Source: an uncultured Veillonella sp.
GTDB taxonomy: Bacteria; Bacillota; Negativicutes; Veillonellales; Veillonellaceae
Assembly (NCBI GenBank): GCA_900552445.1
Contig: URZS01000090.1
Location: 1 to 5,571, forward strand
Direction: 5' to 3'
DNA length: 5,571 bases
Numbering within the stretch: position 1 is the first letter of the stretch; every line of letters begins with the position of its first letter. The position numbers were made by a program, and so were the translations under genes. A model generated the notes under the pieces. The model searched no databases and was not told the DNA's origin. It saw only the letters and a list, made by a program, of their open reading frames with translations. Shown piece by piece: positions 1-5,479 of the stretch.

Positions 1-20
1 TGTATATTGTTGAGATCAAA

Positions 21-440
21 TTAAGCGTTCGCTAAAGTTTTACCTAATTCTTGGCATTGAGCTTTACCATCATCATCAGGTTCACCCAAAAGTGCTACGC
101 CATCAGCTACTAATTCACCACCAGCATCTTTAATGCGAGTGCCCCAGTCTTCTAACCAAGTGCCACCCCAACCATAGGAGCCAAAGATTGCTACTTTTTT
201 ACCACCCAATTTAGCTTCTAATTCTGTGTAGAATGGTTCAAATTCGCCTTCTTCTAATTGTTCTGCACCCATGTCAGCACAGCCAAGAGCTAGTTTTTCG
301 TAAGCTGCTGCGTCATCTACGGATACTTCAGAAACAGATTTAACTTCAACTTCTTGACCTGCAGCTTTGATACCTTCAGCTACTGCTTGAGCCATTTGTT
401 CTGTGTTGCCTGTACCGGACCAATAAATTACACCAATCAT
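21..440 (-). CDS. Short-chain flavodoxin (FMN electron carrier)
   Basis: This 139-residue protein is a complete short-chain flavodoxin, a cytoplasmic one/two-electron carrier that binds FMN non-covalently and can stand in for ferredoxin. The phosphate-binding loop SGTGNTE is at residues 8-14 next to the first beta strand (IGVIYW). The first isoalloxazine loop, GCADMGAE, is at 53-60. The second, GSYGWGG, is at 87-93, with Trp91 expected to stack on the flavin. Length and motifs match the Megasphaera elsdenii type from memory, with the second loop apparently one residue shorter. The ATG is preceded by AGGAGGT with a 5-base spacer. The stop codon of the upstream DUF3793 gene adjoins that site, so the two genes should be cotranscribed and probably translationally coupled. 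Regulation is likely iron-dependent through the Fur-like site upstream of the operon. Only 20 bases follow the stop codon, so no terminator can be judged. Confidence 0.95.
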   Translation of the reverse strand: MIGVIYWSGTGNTEQMAQAVAEGIKAAGQEVEVKSVSEVSVDDAAAYEKLALGCADMGAEQLEEGEFEPFYTELEAKLGGKKVAIFGSYGWGGTWLEDWGTRIKDAGGELVADGVALLGEPDDDGKAQCQELGKTLANA

Positions 441-445
441 CTTGT

Positions 446-452
446 ACCTCCT
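446..452 (-). promoter_or_regulatory. Flavodoxin ribosome binding site overlapping upstream stop codon
   Basis: On the minus strand the sequence reads CTAGGAGGTACAAGATG. The TAG that ends the DUF3793 gene (453-451) shares its last two bases with the AGGAGGT Shine-Dalgarno site, which lies 5 bases before the flavodoxin ATG. A ribosome terminating on DUF3793 sits directly on the flavodoxin initiation region, the usual geometry for translational coupling. The sequence is seen directly; the coupling is inferred. Confidence 0.8.
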
Positions 453-1017
453 AGGCCGTTCTTGCGACCAATGAACTAAATGTTTTTCCCAACATCAATT
501 GAGTTTGACAAAAATTACGACATGCTTTGTAACATAAGAAAGAGCGCTTTGCATCTACCACATCATGATAAACCTTCCACTCCCCACACATATGGTATCC
601 GTTGCCGCGACGAGAAATAAAATATTTCACATCTTTTAATGGGTAACCTAGAAATACGCCGATTTCATGTGGAAAATCAATACTCGCTTCCATACGATAT
701 CTTAAATGCTCAAGCATCTCCATAATGCTCATGCGATTATGATAACCGTAGGCTTTCAAAAATGTCATCACCGCAGGTTGCCGTACATAGTCTCTTAATT
801 GCTTCTCACGGAATACCAATAATAGTCTTCGCGCTTTACAACGACATAATTCAAAGAAGAACAATCCTTTTTCATTGAACGCTTTATTATACTCTATCAA
901 TACAAATTGGATTTGTTCATTCATGTCCCGTGGAATAGAAACCAAATTCGAAAGCTTAATACCTCGAATTGCCGGTGCACAATGATATCCAATGATATGG
1001 TCAATTGAATTCATCAT
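451..1017 (-). CDS. DUF3793 family protein, upstream partner of flavodoxin
   Basis: I recognise this as a DUF3793 protein from the HCAP segment near the N terminus (residues 12-15), the core FPHEIGVFLGYPLKDV (115-130) and GEWKVY (145-150). The family has no assigned function that I know of. It is a soluble protein of about 188 residues with no signal peptide or membrane helix. It has seven cysteines, at about 13, 58, 60, 144, 162, 166 and 170; the last three form CX3CX3C on one helical face, which could bind a metal or cluster (inference). I chose the ATG at 1017 because AGGT lies 6 bases before it. An in-frame GTG at 1038 gives 195 residues but has no well-spaced ribosome binding site, and the next codon (1014) is also ATG. 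The gene is first in an operon with the flavodoxin and has its own promoter with a Fur-like site. A role in iron-limited redox metabolism is suggested by context only. Confidence 0.85.
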   Translation of the reverse strand: MMNSIDHIIGYHCAPAIRGIKLSNLVSIPRDMNEQIQFVLIEYNKAFNEKGLFFFELCRCKARRLLLVFREKQLRDYVRQPAVMTFLKAYGYHNRMSIMEMLEHLRYRMEASIDFPHEIGVFLGYPLKDVKYFISRRGNGYHMCGEWKVYHDVVDAKRSFLCYKACRNFCQTQLMLGKTFSSLVARTA

Positions 1018-1056
1018 AATAGTACCTGCCTGTTGCACATCGTTAGAATTATCTCC

Positions 1057-1075
1057 AATGAGAATAATTCCTATA
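1057..1075. promoter_or_regulatory. Fur-like operator at the DUF3793-flavodoxin promoter
   Basis: The plus strand reads AATGAGAATAATTCCTATA. Aligned by eye to the gammaproteobacterial Fur consensus AATGANAATNATTNTCATT it matches 13 of the 16 defined bases, with all mismatches in the right half. It covers the expected transcription start, just downstream of the -10 box at 1081-1086, where a repressor would block initiation. It also overlaps a larger inverted repeat at 1046-1070 with arms GAATTAT and ATAATTC around 11 bases. Iron-responsive control of a flavodoxin is biologically coherent. PerR or another Fur-family member is an alternative. Confidence 0.55.
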
Positions 1076-1080
1076 TGCCC

Positions 1081-1109
1081 ATACTACTCTTGATGAGAAA
1101 AATTGTCAA
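1081..1109 (-). promoter_or_regulatory. Sigma-A promoter of the DUF3793-flavodoxin operon
   Basis: On the minus strand there is a perfect -35 box TTGACA (1109-1104), a 17-base spacer and the -10 box TAGTAT (1086-1081; five of six consensus bases). Transcription would start near 1074-1076, about 58 bases before the chosen DUF3793 ATG. The promoter lies just after the stop codon of the exported-protein gene, giving the operon independent expression. The Fur-like site sits on the start point. Confidence 0.75.
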
Positions 1110-1139
1110 GAATAATTGATATATATTTTCAATAATTAT

Positions 1140-1775
1140 TTATTTTTTGGCATTAAGCAAACCTTTTACTTTAGGGAAAACTACAGCATCATTAGCTTCA
1201 TCAATAGCGATAAAGCGTGCATTCGGGCCTGTATATTTATCTTCAAAAAGATTAATATGCAAGATTTCATTATAAGAATTATTATTAGCTATACTTTTAT
1301 ATTTTAATGTACCCTCATAGGCATTACCTTGTTTTACTAATGGTTTTACCACTGTAAAAGTACCAAGTACCGGGCTATCCCCCTTGTTAATAGCTGCAGC
1401 TAATGTACCAAGGGCAGATGGATCCGTATTTACATGCTTTGTTTCACTCATGCGACCGGATAAGCGTTTACCTAATACTACATTAGCATACACAGCATAA
1501 TGCATTTCATTTTCGTTTTTAATATTTAATGTATATACATCTGCAGAAGTTGCACCTGCTTCAACAAGAACAGACTTTATATCCTTTTTAGCATCTCCAG
1601 CAAATAACGCTTTAGGATTATTCTGATACATAGCAACACCTTCAGGCAATTTAACGCCTTGGTATGTTACCGTTTGGCTTCTATTCAAAATAGACTTAAT
1701 ATTCGCTGCAGAACCAACAGCTGGTACAGATACTAATACAGCTGCTGCCGTAGCAAGTAATACTAATTTTTTCAT
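1140..1775 (-). CDS. Uncharacterised Sec-exported protein
   Basis: I do not recognise a family for this 211-residue protein. It begins with a clear Sec signal peptide: MKKLVLL, a hydrophobic core to about residue 20, and a likely signal peptidase I site after GSA (21-23). The mature part is about 188 residues, lysine-rich, with no cysteines, no lipobox, no further membrane helix and no C-terminal anchor, so in a diderm Negativicute it should be periplasmic or released. The middle and end look like alternating beta strands (VYTLNIKN, MHYAVYANVVLG, VLGTFTVVKPLV, EGTLKYKSIA, ILHINLF). I chose the ATG at 1775 because it starts the signal peptide and follows GAGGAG with suitable spacing. The open frame extends to an ATG at 1868, but that would add 31 unlikely residues ahead of the signal. 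No convincing terminator separates it from the DUF3793 promoter, so readthrough is possible. Confidence 0.8.
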   Translation of the reverse strand: MKKLVLLATAAAVLVSVPAVGSAANIKSILNRSQTVTYQGVKLPEGVAMYQNNPKALFAGDAKKDIKSVLVEAGATSADVYTLNIKNENEMHYAVYANVVLGKRLSGRMSETKHVNTDPSALGTLAAAINKGDSPVLGTFTVVKPLVKQGNAYEGTLKYKSIANNNSYNEILHINLFEDKYTGPNARFIAIDEANDAVVFPKVKGLLNAKK

Positions 1776-1928
1776 AGTTCTCCTCAACGAAACATGTTCA
1801 TAATACATTATCAATACAACAATAAGAGGTGACTCTAACAATGGGCTACAATTTCTAACAACAACCATAGGGTAAAGGTCTCTAATAATCTATTACGAAC
1901 AAATTATCTCTAATAACAACACAGTATT
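1776..1928 (-). promoter_or_regulatory. Leader and control region of the exported-protein gene
   Basis: This 153-base region lies between the glnS terminator and the exported-protein start. It must hold the promoter for that gene, but I cannot name a convincing -35/-10 pair; TATTAT at 1806-1801 and GATAAT at 1812-1807 (minus strand) are weak -10 candidates. It contains four TCTAAYAA octamers and an imperfect palindrome TCATAATACATTATCA at 1798-1813 that vaguely resembles a Fur-family site. The ribosome binding site GAGGAG is at 1785-1780. Confidence 0.4.
1834..1916. repeat. Four copies of octamer TCTAAYAA
   Basis: On the plus strand TCTAACAA occurs at 1834-1841 and 1854-1861, and TCTAATAA at 1881-1888 and 1909-1916. 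Start-to-start spacings are 20, 27 and 28 bases, and the two right-hand copies extend to an exact ten-base repeat, TCTCTAATAA. All point the same way and lie only in the leader of the exported-protein gene. They could be binding sites for a regulator or chance repeats in AT-rich DNA. Confidence 0.5.
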
Positions 1929-1958
1929 AAAGAACCGCCCACCGAGGGGCGGTTCTTT
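1929..1958 (-). terminator. Intrinsic terminator after glnS
   Basis: A perfect 12-base stem (AAAGAACCGCCC, 1929-1940, with GGGCGGTTCTTT, 1947-1958) encloses a six-base loop. The stem is GC-rich at the loop side. It begins 31 bases after the glnS stop codon. The T run on the minus strand is short (TTCTTTAA), so termination may be partial; the symmetry would also allow some function on the plus strand, but no plus-strand gene needs it. Confidence 0.8.
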
Positions 1959-1989
1959 AGCATCATGGTTAGCTACCACGAATACAATA

Positions 1990-3678
1990 TTATTTCTTTT
2001 GTTCTTTAGCCCAGCTATCGCGCAAACCAACAATACGGTTCATTACGATATGATCTGGTGTGCTATCTTTATCAGTTACAAAGTAACCTTGGCGTAAGAA
2101 TTGGAAACGATCGCCAGGTACAGTTGTAGCAAGGCAAGCTTCGCCTTTACTATTGAATACTTGTAAGGACTCATGATTGAAGTCACCTAAGAAGTCTTTA
2201 CCGTCAGAATCTTCTTTGAGCAAGTAATCATATAAGCGGGACTCGATATCTACTGCAGTAGATGCTTCAACCCAGTGCAATGTACCTTTAACTTTACGTG
2301 TGCAACCACTGCCGCTCTTAGTTTCAGGATCATATGTACAGTGAATCTCTGTAATATTACCATTTTCGTCTTTAATAACATCAGTACATGTAATGAAATA
2401 AGCGCCTTTCAAGCGTACTTCTTTACCTGGTGCCAAACGGAAGAATTTCTTAACTGGCTCTTCCATAAAATCATTGCGTTCGATATAGATTTCACGACCA
2501 AATACAACTTCACGGTTGCCAAGTTCTTCGTTTTCAGGGTTATTTTCAACTGTTACAAGTTCTGTTTGACCTTCTGGATAGTTTGTGATCACAACTTTCA
2601 CAGGATCAATAACAACCATTGGGCGCATAGCTTTGAGTTTCAAGTCCTCACGGATACAGAACTCAAGCAATGCAATGTCTACAACACTGTCAGCCTTAGC
2701 TACACCAATGCGGTCACAGAAATCACGAATAGCTTCAGGAGTATAGCCACGGCGGCGTAAGCCGGAAATAGTAGGCATACGAGGATCATCCCAACCAGCT
2801 ACAAGACCAGCCTCAACAAGAGCGCGCAATTTACGTTTAGACATAACCATCTTAGTTACATTTAAGCGAGCAAACTCAATTTGTTGTGGAATTTCAGTGT
2901 CGTCCCAATCCTCTAATACCCAATCATACAATGGGCGGTGAACTTCGAACTCTAATGTACAAATAGAGTGCGTAATACGTTCAATGGCATCTTCAATAGG
3001 ATGTGCATAGTCGTACATTGGGTAAATCACCCATTCATTACCTGTATTGTGATGTTCAGCTTTTACAATACGATAAATAACAGGGTCACGCATAACGATA
3101 TTAGGATGTGCCATGTCGATTTTTGCACGCAATACCTTTTCACCATCATCGTACTTACCGTCTTTCATTTCTTCGAAGAGTTTCAAGTTTTCTTCTACGC
3201 TACGTTCACGATAAGGGCTATTGATACCCGGTGTAGAGTAATCACCACGAGTTTGTTTGATTTCCTCAACAGTTTGATCATCTACGTAGGCTTTACCAAG
3301 AGAAATCAATTTCTTAGCATATTCGTACATTTCACCGAAGTAGTCGGATGCATAACGAACATCGCCAGCCCATTCAAAGCCGAGCCATTTTACATCTTCC
3401 ATGATGGAGTTTACGTATTCAATATCTTCTTTTGTTGGGTTTGTATCATCAAAACGAAGATTGGTTAAGCCATTGTACTGTTTGCCAATACCAAAGTTAA
3501 GGCAGATAGATTTAGCATGGCCAATGTGTAAGTAACCATTTGGTTCTGGTGGGAAGCGTGTTAATACACGACCACCGTATTTACCAGTTTCGTTATCTTT
3601 GTTGATGATAGCTTCGATAAAGTTAACAGATACAACTTCTTCAGGAGCTACAGTTCTTTCAATGTCTTTATGTTCCAC
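1990..3678 (-). CDS. glnS: Glutaminyl-tRNA synthetase
   Basis: This class I aminoacyl-tRNA synthetase charges tRNA-Gln directly with glutamine using ATP. Counting from the GTG start (562 residues), it has [12 protein letters not shown] ending at residue 54, FDDTNP at 76-81, and the KMSKS-type loop VMSKRK at 278-283. The stretch [19 protein letters not shown] marks GlnRS rather than GluRS. The C-terminal beta-barrel anticodon-binding part is complete, ending in VGLRDSWAK as in Escherichia coli GlnRS (554 residues, from memory). There is no YqeY-like C-terminal extension. The start is probably GTG at 3678: GGAGGT lies 7 bases upstream. The in-frame ATG at 3693 would place that site inside its own first codons and has no site of its own; using it gives 567 residues. 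It has a candidate extended -10 promoter and a terminator, and may also be reached by readthrough from the dehydrogenase gene. No T-box fits upstream. Confidence 0.97.
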   Translation of the reverse strand: MEHKDIERTVAPEEVVSVNFIEAIINKDNETGKYGGRVLTRFPPEPNGYLHIGHAKSICLNFGIGKQYNGLTNLRFDDTNPTKEDIEYVNSIMEDVKWLGFEWAGDVRYASDYFGEMYEYAKKLISLGKAYVDDQTVEEIKQTRGDYSTPGINSPYRERSVEENLKLFEEMKDGKYDDGEKVLRAKIDMAHPNIVMRDPVIYRIVKAEHHNTGNEWVIYPMYDYAHPIEDAIERITHSICTLEFEVHRPLYDWVLEDWDDTEIPQQIEFARLNVTKMVMSKRKLRALVEAGLVAGWDDPRMPTISGLRRRGYTPEAIRDFCDRIGVAKADSVVDIALLEFCIREDLKLKAMRPMVVIDPVKVVITNYPEGQTELVTVENNPENEELGNREVVFGREIYIERNDFMEEPVKKFFRLAPGKEVRLKGAYFITCTDVIKDENGNITEIHCTYDPETKSGSGCTRKVKGTLHWVEASTAVDIESRLYDYLLKEDSDGKDFLGDFNHESLQVFNSKGEACLATTVPGDRFQFLRQGYFVTDKDSTPDHIVMNRIVGLRDSWAKEQKK

Positions 3679-3685
3679 CGTTCTT

Positions 3686-3691
3686 ACCTCC
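3686..3691 (-). promoter_or_regulatory. Ribosome binding site deciding the glnS start
   Basis: GGAGGT on the minus strand is 7 bases from the GTG at 3678-3676. The nearby ATG at 3693-3691 shares its G with this site and has only TTTATCCT before it. This favours GTG initiation, shortening the protein by five residues. Confidence 0.7.
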
Positions 3692-3710
3692 ATAGGATAA
3701 ATATTCTTTT

Positions 3711-3719
3711 ATTTTACCA
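3711..3719 (-). promoter_or_regulatory. Candidate extended -10 promoter for glnS
   Basis: The minus strand reads TGGTAAAAT, an extended -10 element (TGN plus TAAAAT, five of six consensus bases), with no good -35 box at the expected distance. A start near 3704 would give a leader of about 26 bases to the GTG, too short for a T-box riboswitch. Confidence 0.4.
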
Positions 3720-3760
3720 TATTTTGCATAAAACCGCATATTTTTTAAGGTCTTATCATT

Positions 3761-4810
3761 TTAGTCAAAGTCAGTCAAATCAACGCCCGCCTTTTTAAGC
3801 TCTTCTAATGCAGATTCTACGTCCATTTGCGGCTTTTTATAGTTCACTTCTTCGTTTACACAAGTCTTTAACGGTTTCTTCTGAACACCAGCAATAATAT
3901 TGTCAGCTGTCAAAATAGACATATCATAACGAGTTCTATCTGTGTAAGAACCAATATGTGGTACGATGAGGCAGTTTTCTACCTCTAACAATGGATGATC
4001 GGCAGGTAGTGGTTCTGGATCCGTAACATCTAGCGCTGCATAATCAATTTCGCCTGTTTTAAGTGCATTAATAAGCGCATCCGTATCTACAATAGGACCA
4101 CGACCAACGTTAACAAATAGTGCAGTATTTTTCATTTTTTTGAAGAATGCTTCATCGCACATGTGATATGTTTCGTCTGTTAACGGAGCCATCACGCATA
4201 CTACATCACTAGTAGCTAATAAGTCATCTAGCTCCATATACGTAGTTTTATGAATCTTGTCATCTATACGTTGATTACGGTTATGATATACAACGGTCAT
4301 ACCAAAGGCACGAGCACGACGAGAAATAGATACACCGATAGCGCCCATACCAATAATACCAAGAGTGCGACGACTCAAATCAAACCCTTTAATATTAGAT
4401 GGTCTTTGCGCCCAACGTCCTTCTTTTACAAAATTAGCATTTTCCAAAATACGACGACTTGCAGTGGCAATCAAGGTAAAAGCAAGCTCCGCTACGGTTT
4501 CATTTAAAACGCCCGGCGTATTGCCATAAGGAATACCTGCAGCTGTTAATTCATCAATATTTACATTGTCATAACCAACAGCGGCCTGAGCAATAACCTT
4601 TAAATTAGGTGCATTTTTTACAAGATCACCATCTACATCTAAAGGACGAACACACCACAAACCATCCGCATCAACGAGCCATTCCTTTAATGTCTCCCGA
4701 GGCATTACTGTCTTTTCAGTCCATTGGCGCACTTCTACGTGCTCTTTTAAATATGCAATCGCATCCTTGCGAACAAGCCCATTTACTACTACTAGAGGTT
4801 TTTGTTCCAT
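3761..4810 (-). CDS. D-isomer-specific 2-hydroxyacid dehydrogenase
   Basis: This cytoplasmic enzyme of 349 residues should reduce a 2-keto acid such as glyoxylate, hydroxypyruvate or pyruvate to the D-2-hydroxy acid. The substrate domain holds VGYDNVNIDELTAAGIPYGNTPG (about residues 78-100). The nucleotide-binding fold begins with GIIGMGAIG (glycines of GxGxxG at 154, 156 and 159). The catalytic set is complete: Arg237 in NVGRGP, Glu266 in DVTDPEPL and His285 in VPHIGSYT. After the second beta strand the sequence is VVYHNRNQR, with basic residues in place of the usual acidic one, suggesting NADP(H) preference as in glyoxylate/hydroxypyruvate reductases (inference). A tail of about 25 residues follows the core; there is no ACT domain, so it is not a long-form SerA. 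The start at 4810 follows GGGAGGG with a 6-base spacer; the ATG at 4825 lies ahead of this site. Exact substrate unknown. glnS follows 82 bases after the stop codon without a clear terminator. Confidence 0.93.
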   Translation of the reverse strand: MEQKPLVVVNGLVRKDAIAYLKEHVEVRQWTEKTVMPRETLKEWLVDADGLWCVRPLDVDGDLVKNAPNLKVIAQAAVGYDNVNIDELTAAGIPYGNTPGVLNETVAELAFTLIATASRRILENANFVKEGRWAQRPSNIKGFDLSRRTLGIIGMGAIGVSISRRARAFGMTVVYHNRNQRIDDKIHKTTYMELDDLLATSDVVCVMAPLTDETYHMCDEAFFKKMKNTALFVNVGRGPIVDTDALINALKTGEIDYAALDVTDPEPLPADHPLLEVENCLIVPHIGSYTDRTRYDMSILTADNIIAGVQKKPLKTCVNEEVNYKKPQMDVESALEELKKAGVDLTDFD

Positions 4811-4816
4811 ATGCAT

Positions 4817-4823
4817 CCCTCCC
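4817..4823 (-). promoter_or_regulatory. Ribosome binding site deciding the dehydrogenase start
   Basis: GGGAGGG on the minus strand lies 6 bases before the ATG at 4810-4808. Two further in-frame ATGs (4816 and 4825) flank or overlap the site and are badly placed for it, so the protein most likely begins MEQKPLVVV. Confidence 0.7.
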
Positions 4824-4837
4824 ATAAGAATTCTGTT

Positions 4838-4843
4838 ATTATA
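4838..4843 (-). promoter_or_regulatory. Candidate -10 box of the dehydrogenase gene
   Basis: A perfect TATAAT occurs on the minus strand 27 bases before the chosen ATG, between that ATG and the mscL terminator. No good -35 box is seen 16-18 bases upstream. An alternative is TTGTAT-N16-TATAAA, with TATAAA at 4856-4851. A promoter is expected here because the strong terminator isolates this gene from mscL. Confidence 0.4.
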
Positions 4844-4875
4844 CTTATATTTTATACTAGAAAGCTACATTAATA

Positions 4876-4911
4876 CAACAAAAAGGAGTAAGGCCTAGGC
4901 CTTACTCCTTT
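4876..4911 (-). terminator. Intrinsic terminator after mscL
   Basis: Positions 4882-4911 form a perfect 30-base palindrome: AAAGGAGTAAGGCC and its complement flank a central TA. As RNA it folds into a long GC-containing stem with a tight loop. On the minus strand it is followed by TTTTTGTTG, a good uridine tract, and it begins 21 bases after the mscL stop codon. On the plus strand the tract is poor, so its direction matches mscL. Confidence 0.9.
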
Positions 4912-4932
4912 AATTTAGCATTTTAATTTGAA

Positions 4933-5400
4933 TTAGTTCAAATCTGCTGTACAGTTAGGACATTTAACTGCATCAATGTGAATTTCTGTTTTACAGAATT
5001 GACATTCTTTAGTTGCAGGTGCTTCTGCAGCTTCTTCTTCTTTCGCGTTTTTCATCATTTTAGCTAATGCGCGAACCATCAAGAATACAACGAATGCCAA
5101 GATCAAGAATTGAATCAAGTCAGTGATGAATGTACCGTATGGCAATACAGAACCAGCTGCACGAGCTGTAGCAATATCAGCACCAGCCATGAATGCATCT
5201 TTAGAACCTGCGCTCAATGGCAAGTACAAGTTGCTGAAATCAATACCACCTGTGAATAAGCTAATAACAGGCATAAACAAGTTGCTTACAACGGAGTTAA
5301 CCAACGCTGTGAAAGCAGCACCAATAATCATACCAATAGCTAGGTCCATCATGTTACCTTTGAATGCAAAGGCTTTAAAATCATTCAAAAATTCTTTCAT
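4933..5400 (-). CDS. mscL: Large-conductance mechanosensitive channel with zinc ribbon
   Basis: MscL forms a homopentameric inner-membrane pore that opens under high membrane tension and releases solutes during hypo-osmotic shock. This 155-residue protein starts with the amphipathic N-terminal helix (MKEFLNDFKAFAFKGN). The conserved pore helix DLAIGMIIGAAFTALVNSVV follows at about residues 19-38, then a periplasmic loop at about 48-88, and the second membrane helix FITDLIQFLILAFVVFLMVRAL at 91-112. After an acidic linker (EEEAAEAPA) the C terminus is not the usual helix bundle but a zinc-ribbon-like motif: Cys133-x2-Cys136, ten residues, Cys147-x2-Cys150. I recall similar tails in other Firmicutes MscL proteins. 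The start follows AGGAG with a 7-base spacer. It is monocistronic, with a strong sigma-A promoter and its own terminator. Confidence 0.96.
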   Translation of the reverse strand: MKEFLNDFKAFAFKGNMMDLAIGMIIGAAFTALVNSVVSNLFMPVISLFTGGIDFSNLYLPLSAGSKDAFMAGADIATARAAGSVLPYGTFITDLIQFLILAFVVFLMVRALAKMMKNAKEEEAAEAPATKECQFCKTEIHIDAVKCPNCTADLN

Positions 5401-5450
5401 TTCACTACTCCTAGATACACTTAATTGAGAATGCGTTAATAACTGTACTA

Positions 5451-5479
5451 ATCATAAAGGAAAGATGAAGAGATGTCAA
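5451..5479 (-). promoter_or_regulatory. Sigma-A promoter of mscL
   Basis: On the minus strand TTGACA (5479-5474), a 17-base spacer and TATGAT (5456-5451; five of six) form a near-consensus promoter. Transcription should start near 5444, about 44 bases before the mscL ATG. This predicts strong constitutive expression. Confidence 0.85.

Noticed and set aside
1111..1137. Hairpin AATAATTGA/TCAATAATT after the exported-protein gene as a terminator
   Set aside because: The stem is nearly all A-T with one mismatch, and the -35 box of the next promoter follows instead of a uridine tract; unlikely to terminate well.
1116..1307. Plus-strand 63-codon open frame opposite the end of the exported-protein gene
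   Set aside because: Low-complexity Phe/Ile-rich translation from AT-rich DNA, antisense to a gene with a clear signal peptide.
1776..1868. N-terminal extension of the exported protein to the ATG at 1868
   Set aside because: It would bury the signal peptide behind 31 residues, while the ATG at 1775 has a good ribosome binding site and starts a typical MKK signal sequence.
2275..3468. Two long plus-strand open frames opposite glnS (2275-2760 and 2968-3468)
   Set aside because: They are antisense to a confidently identified gene, have Phe/Asn/Thr-rich unnatural composition and no recognisable domain.
3694..3760. T-box riboswitch or terminator between the dehydrogenase gene and glnS
   Set aside because: The gap is only about 80 bases to the GTG, lacks the T-box core sequence and has no stable hairpin with a T run.
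4250..4827. Plus-strand open frames opposite the dehydrogenase gene
   Set aside because: Antisense shadows of a gene with a complete catalytic motif set; no sensible protein features.
4882..4911. 30-base perfect palindrome as an operator or recombination site
   Set aside because: Its position just after the mscL stop codon and the following run of five T on the minus strand are fully explained by an intrinsic terminator.
5123..5428. Plus-strand open frame opposite mscL
   Set aside because: Entirely antisense to mscL and its leader; no domain or ribosome binding site supports it.
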